Source: an uncultured Clostridia bacterium (GTDB taxonomy: Bacteria > Bacillota > Clostridia > TANB77 > CAG-508). Taken from it: a stretch of 64,000 nucleotides of DNA. The position numbers and the translations under genes are program-made. Location: assembly GCA_947627295.1 (NCBI GenBank), contig CANQVJ010000005.1:62001-126000 (forward strand), written 5' to 3'. The notes under the pieces are model-generated. The model was not told the DNA's origin. It was given only the letters and a program-made list of their open reading frames with translations, and made no database searches. Shown here piece after piece: positions 44,747 to 54,017 of the stretch (the stretch's first letter is position 1; each line of letters opens with the position of its first letter).

Positions 44747-46333
44747 ATGCAAGAAAAAAAAGGTTATGTAAGTTTTATCTTACATGCCCACCTACCTTTT
44801 ATACATCATCCTGAAAGTAATGATTATTTAGAGGAAACTTGGTTGTTTGAGGCTATTTCTGAAACATATATTCCTTTACTTATAAATTTTCAAAAACTTG
44901 TTGACGAAAATGTAAATTTCAGAATAACTATGTCTTTAACTCCACCCTTGCTTTCAATGCTAGATAATAAATTACTTCAAAAAAAATATATTCATTATTT
45001 GGAAAACCTAATTGAACTTTCTGAAAAAGAAGTTAAAAGAACTGCTGGAGATGCACGCTTAAATGAATTATCTAAATATTATTTAAATAGATATTCAAAC
45101 GATTTACATATTTTTAAAGATGTATATAATTGTAATTTAATACAGGGTTTCAAACATTTTCAAGATTTAGGTTTTTTAGAAATTATCACATGTGGCGCAA
45201 CACATGGATACTTTCCTATTTTGTATGTTAATGAAAAAACTGTTAAGGCTCAAATTGCAGTTGGAGTTCAAACATATGAAAAATATTTTGGAAGAAAACC
45301 TCGCGGAATATGGCTTCCTGAGTGTGGCTATGTTCCTGAAGCTGATAAATATTTAAAAGAGTTTGGCATTGAATATGTTATTACTGAAACTCACGGAATT
45401 TTGTATGCCGACCCAACACCCGTTTATGGCACTTTTGCCCCTATTGTTTCACATGGTGGTGTTATCGCCTTTGGTAGGGATATTGAATCTTCAAGGCAAG
45501 TTTGGAGTTCTATTAATGGTTACCCTGGAGATTTCAATTACAGGGAATTCTACCGTGATATTGGTTATGAAGCTGATTATGATTATATTAAACCATATAT
45601 TGCTCATGACGGTGTTAGAGTAAATACTGGTATTAAATATTATAGAATTACTGGAAAGACTGAGTATAAAGATTATTATAATCTTCAATGGGCTAAAGAT
45701 TCTGTTTATAAACAGGCTGGACATTTTATGGATTCCAGAAATGCTCAAATAGAAGGTTTATCTCACAACATGGCTGTTCCACCTATTATTGTTTGCCCAT
45801 ATGATGCTGAGCTTTATGGTCATTGGTGGTATGAGGGACCTTATTGGTTATATATTTTATTTAAGAAAATTTATTATGACGATTGCAATTTTGAACTTAT
45901 TACACCTTCAGAATATATTGATAGATATCCTTTAATGCAAGTTTCAACCCCTTGTAGGTCTAGCTGGGGTGCAAATGGTTATAGTGAAGTTTGGCTTAAT
46001 CAAACTAATGACTATGTTCACAAACATTTACATATTGCAGGTGATAGGATGTGTGAACTTGCTTCGCTTTTCTATAATGCTGAAGGATTGCAAAAAGAAG
46101 CTCTTAACCAATGTGCTCGTGAACTACTTCTTGCTCAAAGTAGTGATTGGCTATTTATTATTACAAATGGTACAATGGTCGATTATGCAAAGAAAAGAAT
46201 CAAAGATCACATTGGTCGATTTACAAAACTTTATTACCAAATAAAAAGAGGCAAAATTGACGAAAAGTTTTTATCAGATATAAAGAAAAAAGATTGTATA
46301 TTTCCAGAAATAGATTTCAGGATTTACTCCTGA
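44747..46333 (+). CDS. GH57 (DUF1957) 1,4-alpha-glucan branching enzyme
   Basis: A 528-residue retaining glycoside hydrolase family 57 enzyme that probably introduces alpha-1,6 branches in glycogen-like glucan. YVSFILHAHLPFIHHPES at the start has the first catalytic-site HxH; the nucleophile is in GIWLPECGY (Glu192) and the acid/base in CPYDAELYGHWWYEGP (Asp353). The C-terminal helical domain is typical. It overlaps the convergent ytxC gene by ten bases. Confidence 0.9.
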   Translation: MQEKKGYVSFILHAHLPFIHHPESNDYLEETWLFEAISETYIPLLINFQKLVDENVNFRITMSLTPPLLSMLDNKLLQKKYIHYLENLIELSEKEVKRTAGDARLNELSKYYLNRYSNDLHIFKDVYNCNLIQGFKHFQDLGFLEIITCGATHGYFPILYVNEKTVKAQIAVGVQTYEKYFGRKPRGIWLPECGYVPEADKYLKEFGIEYVITETHGILYADPTPVYGTFAPIVSHGGVIAFGRDIESSRQVWSSINGYPGDFNYREFYRDIGYEADYDYIKPYIAHDGVRVNTGIKYYRITGKTEYKDYYNLQWAKDSVYKQAGHFMDSRNAQIEGLSHNMAVPPIIVCPYDAELYGHWWYEGPYWLYILFKKIYYDDCNFELITPSEYIDRYPLMQVSTPCRSSWGANGYSEVWLNQTNDYVHKHLHIAGDRMCELASLFYNAEGLQKEALNQCARELLLAQSSDWLFIITNGTMVDYAKKRIKDHIGRFTKLYYQIKRGKIDEKFLSDIKKKDCIFPEIDFRIYS

Positions 46334-47187
46334 AATCTATTTGTTTTACACCTTTGTTTGTAAACTCTACAAATTCCACAGTCATTGCAAAACTGTACTC
46401 GATTTTCAAAAACAGACTGAATTGTATTTATGAATTCGTCAGTGTAATTATCAATTAGATGCACATAAATTCTTTTAGGTAACAAATTAAGTAAAGAATT
46501 TAATGTATAATCATTTGCAGAAAAAGTAATATCACTTAAGTATCGCAAATCAAAGGCGTTCTTGTCGTCTCCAATAATTTCTTTGTTTTCATCTAATAGC
46601 ACACATTCTGAAGACGAATATACCATATGCACAACCCCTGTTAGAGAAGGCTGTGAATTAATGTAAAGTTTTAAAAGTGAAATAAATTCATTGTACTCTT
46701 TTTCAATGATGTAAATATTTACTGCTTCTTGCACAACATCGTTTAAGATTTTTAAGTAACCTTTTGTTCTAAATTGCACTACTCCTTGTAACACGATGTT
46801 TCTATGTGATGAAATGTATTTTAAAAAACTGTTATACAAAGTGCTAAACCTTTTATTAAACAGGTTCGGAAAATCGTCTGCAAATACTTCGTTACATATA
46901 TTTAAAATCTTTTTTCGTTCTGCTAAATCAAAATAAAAATATTCACTAAATAAACTTCTTTTTAGGAACTCCTCTTCTAATTCGTCTATAACCAAAAATG
47001 AAAGCATTGTACTTATTAAAGAATAGAACTCATTTAAATTTTTTCCTTTATAATGTATAATAACATTTTCGTAATGCTTAAAATTTCTTACACCAAAACA
47101 AATACTTTCAATTTCTGCTTCCCTCAATTCCTTTAGTAGATAGTCTATTTGCCTTGCGGAGTTAGTTTTTATACATATTGATTTCAT
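46324..47187 (-). CDS. ytxC: YtxC-like sporulation protein
   Basis: 287 residues, no membrane segment. It resembles the YtxC family: TNSARQIDYLLKELRE at the start, DELEEEFLKRSLFSEYFYFD, then FVQFRTKGYLKIL-like GVVQFRTKGYLKILNDVVQEAV and a terminal RVYKQR. The biochemical role of the family is not established, but it is confined to spore formers. Third in the ytfJ-gpr-ytxC group, which strengthens the assignment. Confidence 0.85.
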   Translation of the reverse strand: MKSICIKTNSARQIDYLLKELREAEIESICFGVRNFKHYENVIIHYKGKNLNEFYSLISTMLSFLVIDELEEEFLKRSLFSEYFYFDLAERKKILNICNEVFADDFPNLFNKRFSTLYNSFLKYISSHRNIVLQGVVQFRTKGYLKILNDVVQEAVNIYIIEKEYNEFISLLKLYINSQPSLTGVVHMVYSSSECVLLDENKEIIGDDKNAFDLRYLSDITFSANDYTLNSLLNLLPKRIYVHLIDNYTDEFINTIQSVFENRVQFCNDCGICRVYKQRCKTNRFQE

Positions 47188-47274
47188 AGACTAAATTTCC
47201 CCTTTCTCCTAAAAAGTAGTATCTACTAAACTTTTAAAACTTATACACTATAATATTCATTTAAAATTTTTTGG

Positions 47275-48211
47275 TTACTGCAAACTCATATTTATCCCCC
47301 TGCTAATTACTGAGCTCATATTTACAATTAATTCGTCAATTTCTTTTGGGGTGACAATCATGTTGTAATTGTTGGGAATAAGTGCTTCTTTAATGCCTTC
47401 ATAATTATCTTCTTCCTTCAATTTGTTTAAATATTCATTCGACCTACCGACCCTCTTGCAACTTCCCAATAAATATATCTAAGCAATCGTCTGTAATTGT
47501 TGCCAAGTCGACTACGGTTGGCACCCCTATTGCAATTACAGGAACATTTAATGTATTATAACTTATTTCATTTCTTTTATTTCCAACTCCGCTACCGGGA
47601 CTAATACCAGTATCTGAAAGTTGTATGGTTTTACTTATTCTGTTAATATTTCTTGAAGCTAAAGCATCTATTACAATTAGCAACTTTGGTTTCACATTTT
47701 CTACAATTCCTTTTAATATTTCAACAGTTTCAATTCCGGTTGTGCCAAGAACTCCAGGTGAAATTGCACTTACTGGCCTTGTGCCCTGTTCTAAAACATT
47801 TGGCATATAATTTAAAATATGTCTTGTAACATCTATATCTGAAATAACCTTTGGACCAAGCGCATCAGGGGTTACATATTCGTTTCCTAACCCCACTACT
47901 AAAATCTCTGAACTCCTATCTGAATACTTTTGAATCAAATCCTTTAGCTCTTTAGACAAACAACTTGCTGCATTTTCAATTTCTTCGTCTTGAGCAATGT
48001 GCAAGTTATTTATATCAATTGTAATATACACACCTTTTGGCTTTCCTAATGACTTCTCCCCATTTTCGTCTACAACAATTATTTTTGTCATTTTTATATT
48101 GTTGTTAAATTCTTCTTCATTTACTTCAATTCCCTCTACTTCTTGTAAATTATTTATTTTTTTGTAAACTGTATTTCTTTCGTCTGCTAAATCTGTTCTA
48201 AAATTATACAT
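47275..48211 (-). CDS. gpr: Germination protease GPR, read through a +1 shift at CGG
   Basis: Degrades small acid-soluble spore proteins during outgrowth. The start at 48211 gives MYNFRTDLADERN, the family N-terminus, overlapping the ytfJ stop by eight bases. VVGLGNEYVTPDALGPKV, PGVLGTTGIET and IDALASRN are characteristic. The zero frame meets CGG at 47447-47449 and TAG immediately after. Skipping the C gives GGRSNEYLNKLKEEDNYEGI and the C-terminal MIVTPKEIDELI to 47275 (311 residues, Gly255). Confidence 0.95.
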
Positions 48212-48681
48212 CTGATACCTCACTTTTATATACTTTTGGCTTACTTGGCTTTTCGATTTCAATTTCAATTTCCTTTTTCTTTTGTTTATTTTGAATACAT
48301 TTATTAATTGCACAATTTGCCTTTTCCAAAATATCTGGAACATAGTCTAAAAGTTTGTCTATTGACGAATTATGGTTTATTGGCAATAGTTTTACACTTT
48401 CTTTTTGAATAACTAAAAATGCTATTGGGTTTATTTGAACTCCTGCTCCTGACCCGCCGACCAAATGGCAATCTTATTTCTTCTTCCTCTTTTTTCTTTT
48501 CTTTTGTTTTTGCATTAAACTCACTCCCACCTGCTGCAAATCCAAATGAAACTTTTGATATTGGAATAATTGCAATTTCAACTCCAATCTCAATTGGCTC
48601 ACCTATTATTGTGTTTACATCTATCATATCTTGAATATTGTTCATTGCAGTTTCCATAAGGGATTCTATTGGATGATTCAT
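48204..48681 (-). CDS. ytfJ: YtfJ sporulation protein, read through a +1 shift at CGG
   Basis: MNHPIESLMETAMNNIQDMI, DVNTIIGEPIEI and IPISKVSFGFAAGGSEF are the YtfJ (GerW) family N-terminus. At 48457-48459 the frame runs into CGG CGG. Skipping the first C reads GGC GGG TCA, giving PFGGGSGAGVQINPIAFLV, the family motif, and the frame ends at 48204 (158 residues, Gly75). YtfJ is needed for normal germination in Bacillus. It begins the ytfJ-gpr-ytxC group. Confidence 0.94.
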
Positions 48682-48741
48682 ATTTTTTCACTCTCCTTTT
48701 CCTTTATTTTGTACTCTTTCCATTATTTTATTCAAAAAAAA

Positions 48742-48756
48742 AGAGCCGAAGCTCTA
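48742..48756 (-). terminator. Terminator of fhs
   Basis: Minus strand AGAGC ttcg GCTCT with a UUCG tetraloop and a run of ten T. Confidence 0.9.
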
Positions 48757-48759
48757 ATT

Positions 48760-50424
48760 TTAAAATATACCTTGGATTTCTCCTTTATCATTAACATCTA
48801 CATTTTCTGCTGCTGGAACTTTTGGTAAGCCTGGCATTGTAAGAATATTTCCTGCAATTGCAACCACAAATTCTGCACCTGTTTTTAAAATTATTTCTTT
48901 GATATGAATATTGTAATCACCTTCTGCTTCTAAATTGTTCATATCGTCTGATAGAGAATATTGTGTTTTTGCAATACATACCGGAAAGTTTGAGTATCCT
49001 AGTTTTTCTATTTTTTCAATTTCTTCTAATGCTTCTTTCGAATATTCAACCCCTTTTGCTCCATAAATTTCTTTTGATACTTTTTCTATTTTTGTTTTTA
49101 TATCTTCATTAGTTTCATATATGTATTTAAAGTTTGAAGTTTCTTCTTCCATTTTTTGAATTAGGGCTTTTGCCATATCAATTGCGCCTTCTCCACCTTT
49201 TGCCCAACCTTCAACAACTTCCATTTTTATTCCCTTTTTACTCAATGTTTCTTTTAGGTAATTTATTTCTTCTTCTGTATCTGATGTATATCTATTTAAA
49301 GCCACAACTACTGGTAAACCATATTTTTTATTTAAGTTGTTATAGTGGTGATATAAATTGCTAAGTCCTTTTTCAATTCCTTTTATATTTGGTTCTAATA
49401 TATTTTCTTTTTCAACTCCACCATGGTATTTTAATGCTTTTATTGTAGCGACCAATGCGACCGCGTTTGGTTTTAAATTGGCTTTTCTACATTTTATATC
49501 TAAGAATTTTTCTGCTCCTAAATCTGCACCAAAGCCTGCTTCTGTAACTACATAATCTGCAACTTTCAAAGCTAATTTTGTAGCAGATATACTGTTACAG
49601 CCATGAGCAATATTTGCAAATGGTCCACCATGTATTATAGCTGGGGTTTTTTCTAGGGTTTGTACTAAGTTTGGATTAAATGCATCTTTTAAAAGTGCTG
49701 TCATTGCGCCCTCAGCCTTTAGGCTTTTTGCATATACTGGCTCATTATTTTTGTTATACCCTATTAAAATATTTCCAAGCCTTTTTTTCAAATCTGTTAA
49801 ATCTGAAGCTAAACAAAGAATTGCCATTACTTCTGAAGCAACAGATATATCAAACCCGTCCATTCTAGGTTTTGTATTTTTTTCATTTGAAAGACCTGTT
49901 TCAACTTTTCTTAATTGTCTATCATTTAAGTCCACACATCTTTTCCAAATGACTCTTTCTAGTTCTAATTTATTTCCAAAGAAAATGTGATTATCTATCA
50001 TAGCAGAAAGTAAATTATTTGCTGAAGTAATTGCGTGAATATCGCCTGTGAAATGTAAATTGATATCTTCCATTGGTGCAACTTGAACTCTTCCACCACC
50101 TGTTGCTCCACCTTTTATACCAAATACAGGTCCTAATGAAGGTTCTCTTAAAGCAAGTACAGCTTTTTTGTTTAACTTACTTAGAGCATCTGCAATTGCA
50201 ATTGATACTGTAGTTTTTCCTTCACCCAAACTTGTTGGGCTTATTGCTGTAACTAAGATCATTTTTCCATTTGGTTTTTCTTTTAAATTTTCGTAAACCT
50301 CTTTTGAAATTTTAGCTTTATATTTACCATATAACTCTAAATCTTCTTCACCAATATCTAGTTTTTTAGCAATGTTTCTAATATCCTCTAATTTTGTAGC
50401 TCTTGCAATTTCGATATCTTCCAT
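48760..50424 (-). CDS. fhs: Formate-tetrahydrofolate ligase
   Basis: Makes 10-formyl-THF from formate, THF and ATP, for purines and for the methyl branch of acetogenic metabolism. 554 residues with the P-loop SPTSLGEGKTTVSIA near 63, GIKGGATGGGRVQVAPMEDI, FTGDIHAI, and the C-terminal PGLPKVPAAENVDVN. Last in the asp23-to-fhs gene run. Confidence 0.97.
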   Translation of the reverse strand: MEDIEIARATKLEDIRNIAKKLDIGEEDLELYGKYKAKISKEVYENLKEKPNGKMILVTAISPTSLGEGKTTVSIAIADALSKLNKKAVLALREPSLGPVFGIKGGATGGGRVQVAPMEDINLHFTGDIHAITSANNLLSAMIDNHIFFGNKLELERVIWKRCVDLNDRQLRKVETGLSNEKNTKPRMDGFDISVASEVMAILCLASDLTDLKKRLGNILIGYNKNNEPVYAKSLKAEGAMTALLKDAFNPNLVQTLEKTPAIIHGGPFANIAHGCNSISATKLALKVADYVVTEAGFGADLGAEKFLDIKCRKANLKPNAVALVATIKALKYHGGVEKENILEPNIKGIEKGLSNLYHHYNNLNKKYGLPVVVALNRYTSDTEEEINYLKETLSKKGIKMEVVEGWAKGGEGAIDMAKALIQKMEEETSNFKYIYETNEDIKTKIEKVSKEIYGAKGVEYSKEALEEIEKIEKLGYSNFPVCIAKTQYSLSDDMNNLEAEGDYNIHIKEIILKTGAEFVVAIAGNILTMPGLPKVPAAENVDVNDKGEIQGIF

Positions 50425-50439
50425 TTTCTTTACCCCCTA

Positions 50440-50880
50440 TTAAAATATCATACCACATATAAAACCAAGTAGTGCTCCTACAATAACTTGAAGTGGTGTA
50501 TGACCTAATACTTCAACCAGTTTTTCTGAAATTTCCACTCCTGTTAAACCAGGTGTTTCAATTAATTTATTTAACATCCTAGCTTGTTTTCCTGCAGCTC
50601 TTCTAATGCCTGCTGCATCATACATTACAACAAAAGCAAGCACTAAAGCTAATGCAAACATAGGGCTTTCAACTCCCTCATATCTTCCAATTAATGTTGT
50701 TATACTTACCACAACTGCTGAATGTGAGCTTGGCATACCTCCTGCGCCTAGTATTCTTTTAAAATTAAATTTCTTTGTTGTAATTAAATCATAAACAACC
50801 TTAAATGCCTGTATGCAAAACCACAGCACTAATGGTATCATAATAAATTTGTTGTTTATAACACTTTGTACCCTATTCAT
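50440..50880 (-). CDS. DUF212/YuiD-family phosphatase-related membrane protein
   Basis: 146 residues, four helices. RILGAGGMPSSHSAVVVSIT contains the SxxHS of PAP2-type acid phosphatases, and LGHTPLQVIVGALLG is the second conserved region, both typical of the DUF212 family. The enzyme substrate is unknown. It starts 15 bases after xseB and precedes fhs by 15. Confidence 0.85.
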   Translation of the reverse strand: MNRVQSVINNKFIMIPLVLWFCIQAFKVVYDLITTKKFNFKRILGAGGMPSSHSAVVVSITTLIGRYEGVESPMFALALVLAFVVMYDAAGIRRAAGKQARMLNKLIETPGLTGVEISEKLVEVLGHTPLQVIVGALLGFICGMIF

Positions 50881-50895
50881 TTTTTACTTTCCCCT

Positions 50896-51114
50896 TTAAT
50901 TTCCAAATTCTGTTTCAGATATTTTCTCGTCTTCTTCTACTAATTTTGTTATTTTCTTTTCAGCTGATTCCAATTCTTCATTACATTTTTTTGAAAGTTT
51001 AACACCTTCGTCAAACTTTTTTATTGAATCGTCTAAACTTAAATCTCCAATTTCAAGTTCTTTTACTATTTCTTCTAAACTTTTAATGTTCTTTTCAAAT
51101 TCATTATCTTCCAT
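50896..51114 (-). CDS. xseB: Exodeoxyribonuclease VII small subunit
   Basis: 72 residues, coiled helix: FEKNIKSLEEIVKELEIGDLSLDDSIKKFDEGVKLSKKC is a textbook XseB. It begins one base after the xseA stop. Confidence 0.95.
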   Translation of the reverse strand: MEDNEFEKNIKSLEEIVKELEIGDLSLDDSIKKFDEGVKLSKKCNEELESAEKKITKLVEEDEKISETEFGN

Positions 51115-51115
51115 G

Positions 51116-52244
51116 TTACCCTCCTATAACTGCATTTTTTTCCCCGTCTGAAAAACGCAATTTAATATTATCACCTTTTTTTAATTCTTTAGCTGATTTA
51201 ACAACTTTATCGTCTTTTTGTGCTACAATAAATCCTCTGTTAATTGTTTTTAATGGACTTAATGCATCTAATTTTGCTACTAATTCTGAAAAAGCACTTC
51301 TTTTTAATTTTACCTTTTTGTTTATTTCACTAACTAAATTTTTTATCAAACTATCAACTTTTAAATATTGATATTGCACACTTTTTAAAAGTGAATGCCT
51401 AAGTGCTCTTCTATATTTTTTTATTTTATCTTTTAATTCTAAAATATCTGGAACTGCAAGTTCTGCTGCAGCCGAAGGTGTGGGTGCTCTTAAATCTGCA
51501 ACAAAGTCTGCAATTGTAAAATCTGTTTCATGCCCAACTGCTGATATTATAGGTATTTTAGAATTATAGATAGCATCTGCTACTACTTCTTCATTAAAAG
51601 GCCATAGGTCTTCTAACGACCCGCCACCTCTACCAATTATTAGTACATCTGCCAAATTGTTTTTATTCATAAGTTCTATTCCTTTTGCAATTTTTATGGC
51701 TGCCCCTTCTCCTTGAACTGGGACTGGCAATAATTTTATATGTACATTTGGATTTCTTCTAGTAGATACATTTATTATATCTCTAATTACTGCTCCTGTT
51801 TCTGATGTTAAAACACCTATGGTCTTTGGGAACATTGGGATTTTCTTTTTGTGTGAATCAAGAAACATACCCTTTTCTTCCAACTTCTTTTTTAGTTCTT
51901 CAAATTTTTGATATAAATCTCCGAACTCCTTGTTCTTCCATGGCTTTTACATATATTTGATATACGCCATCTCTTTCAAAAACAGAAATAGCTCCAAAAA
52001 CCACTACCTTTGCTCCGTCTTTAGGACTGAAATTTATTTTTTGTGCATAGCTTTTGAACATTACACATTTTATTAAACAATTTTCATCCTTTAAAGTAAA
52101 GTACAAATGACCTGTATAATGGTTTTTGAAGTTAGATATTTCTCCTTTTACAAGTAAATTATTTAAGTATTCGTCATTGTCTATTTTTTGCTTTATATAT
52201 TTATTAAGTTCAGTAACACTTACTGCCGCTTCTTCATATTTCAT
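51116..52244 (-). CDS. xseA: Exodeoxyribonuclease VII large subunit, read through a +1 shift at CGG
   Basis: Degrades single-stranded DNA with XseB. The N-terminal OB domain (SVTELNKYIKQKI, LVKGEISNFKNHYTGHLYFT) reaches YVKAMEEQGV and then CGG at 51921-51923. Skipping the C gives GDLYQKFEELKKKLEEKGMF, the normal junction to the catalytic domain (IGVLTSETGAVIRDI, IGRGGGSLEDLWPFNEE, SAVGHETDFTIADFVADLR). Total 375 residues, Gly108. Without the shift only a 114-residue OB fragment would be made. Confidence 0.96.
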
Positions 52245-52264
52245 ATGATTTACTCCTTTGTTTG

Positions 52265-52672
52265 TTAATTCTCTGATTTCACAATACTTGCTAGCATTCC
52301 ATTAACAAACTTAGACGAAGTATCTTCACCATATCTCTTTGCAAGTTCCACTGCTTCATTTATTACTATTTTAAATGGTAAATCTTTGTACTTAATTTCA
52401 TATATAGCAAGTTTTAATATTGATAAATCTATTTTAGAAACTCTTTCAATTTTCCAATCAGATTTAAGGTTTTTGCTAATTTCGTTTTCAATTGTTTCAA
52501 TATTATCTTGAACACCAAATATAATATCTTCTATGTATTTTATTGCGTTTTTATCTACTATTTCATTACATTCAATAAATGTTTCTAATTGCTCTTTTTT
52601 ATTTTCTGTTTTTTGTATTTCCATACTATACAGTAATTTAAACGCAGATTCACGCATTGCGCTTCTGTTCAT
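52265..52672 (-). CDS. nusB: Transcription antitermination factor NusB
   Basis: 135 residues, all helical: [14 protein letters not shown] at the start, then [13 protein letters not shown]-type segment and the C-terminal [28 protein letters not shown]. Acts in rRNA transcription with NusE/S10. Confidence 0.95.
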   Translation of the reverse strand: MNRSAMRESAFKLLYSMEIQKTENKKEQLETFIECNEIVDKNAIKYIEDIIFGVQDNIETIENEISKNLKSDWKIERVSKIDLSILKLAIYEIKYKDLPFKIVINEAVELAKRYGEDTSSKFVNGMLASIVKSEN

Positions 52673-52682
52673 AATTACCCCT

Positions 52683-52907
52683 TTACATTCTATCTATAAA
52701 TTTTTTTAATTTTGCTTTTACATCTTCTTTGTTGCGCTGTACATAGTTTCCTACAACAACTCCTATTGCAACAACCACTAAACCTATTATTAATTTATCT
52801 AATCCTGTTATTAATATTACGATACCTACAATTAAGCCTATAATGGCTCCTTTGTATTGACGAATAAATTCTTTTATTTCTTCCATACTACCTTGCGCTC
52901 CCTTCAT
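52683..52907 (-). CDS. DUF2273 small membrane protein
   Basis: 74 residues with two adjacent helices (about 19-55) and a basic tail. Typical DUF2273 member of the Asp23-AmaP cluster. Its ATG overlaps the amaP stop (ATGA), so it is translationally coupled. Confidence 0.85.
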   Translation of the reverse strand: MKGAQGSMEEIKEFIRQYKGAIIGLIVGIVILITGLDKLIIGLVVVAIGVVVGNYVQRNKEDVKAKLKKFIDRM

Positions 52908-53464
52908 TTATTTTTTCCTTCTTCTTTTGGAGCAACATTTTTTACCTTTATATTAACTTCCTTAACTTCTAAATCTGTTGCATTTTTAACTTTTTCTTTG
53001 ATTTTATTTTGTAAATCTGTTGATAATTCTTTAATAACAACATCTGTGCTAACTATTAGGTTAGCATATACATTAACATTATTTTCTCTATCTAATTCAA
53101 TTTTTGTATGAACCTCCTCTGTTCCTTCAAAACCTTTGGCAACAGAGTTTACAAGATTTTCTAATGTTTCTCTTGTTATCATTAATTTACCATTATCATT
53201 TTCTAACAATACACCTTGACTCTCACTAGGTGTTTTTGGTTTTGTTCCAAAGAATATACATTTTAAAGATAATAATATAAACACCAAACATGCACCTAGT
53301 AAGACTTTTGTATGTGTTGAAGCTAAATCATATACTGCATATTCAAAAAATCCTTCCACTTGTCCAATAGGTATTATTCTAAATATTACTAAACATAGAA
53401 GAATAGATATTATTAACATTAACCATGAATAAATAATTAGTATTAATCTGTTTAAAAACTTCAT
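52904..53464 (-). CDS. amaP: Alkaline shock response membrane anchor AmaP
   Basis: 186 residues: two N-terminal helices (about 5-27 and 52-72) followed by a cytoplasmic Asp23-like domain (MITRETLENLVNSVAKGFEG, then VNVYANLIVSTDVVIKEL and VKEVNIKVKNV). It tethers Asp23 to the membrane in Gram-positives. Confidence 0.9.
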   Translation of the reverse strand: MKFLNRLILIIYSWLMLIISILLCLVIFRIIPIGQVEGFFEYAVYDLASTHTKVLLGACLVFILLSLKCIFFGTKPKTPSESQGVLLENDNGKLMITRETLENLVNSVAKGFEGTEEVHTKIELDRENNVNVYANLIVSTDVVIKELSTDLQNKIKEKVKNATDLEVKEVNIKVKNVAPKEEGKNK

Positions 53465-53489
53465 TTCTTTTCTCCTTTAAATTCCAATC

Positions 53490-53951
53490 TTATTTTTCTT
53501 CTTGCTCTTCTGTTTCTTCAGCTTCTTCTTTATCTAAATCTGTTTTTACTCCTTGAACATGAACATTAACTTCTTCAACAGTAAGACCTGACATAGCTTC
53601 TACAGATTTTTTAACTCTGTTTTGAATTTCATATGCTATATCTGGAATTCTAGAACCATATTCTACAATTATATTTATATCTATTTTTGCTTTACTATCT
53701 GCTATTTCAACCTTTATTCCTTTTGCAAAGTTTTTCTTTCCGCTAAGTGCTTCTGTAATTCCACCTGCAAAACCACCTGCCATTGCAGCTACACCTTCAA
53801 CTTCTGAAACTGCAACACCTGCAATAACTTTGATTACATCTGAAGATATTTCTATACCTTCATTTTTTGTTTCTTCTGTTTCTTCAATTTCTATAACTTT
53901 TCCTTTTACTTCTTCTGTTTTCTCTGCTTTCTTTTCTTTTTTCTCACCCAT
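53490..53951 (-). CDS. Asp23/Gls24 family envelope stress protein
   Basis: 153 residues. Charged N-terminal tail, then the Asp23 core: ISSDVIKVIAGVAVSEVEGV, GIKVEIADSKAKIDINIIVEYG, and MSGLTVEEVNVHVQGV, then an acidic tail. First gene of a run of closely spaced genes leading to fhs. Confidence 0.92.
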   Translation of the reverse strand: MGEKKEKKAEKTEEVKGKVIEIEETEETKNEGIEISSDVIKVIAGVAVSEVEGVAAMAGGFAGGITEALSGKKNFAKGIKVEIADSKAKIDINIIVEYGSRIPDIAYEIQNRVKKSVEAMSGLTVEEVNVHVQGVKTDLDKEEAEETEEQEEK

Positions 53952-54017
53952 TTTTCAAATCCTCCTTATTTAATTTATTATTAGTATATCAATAATAATC
54001 AAAAAATACAATAGATA

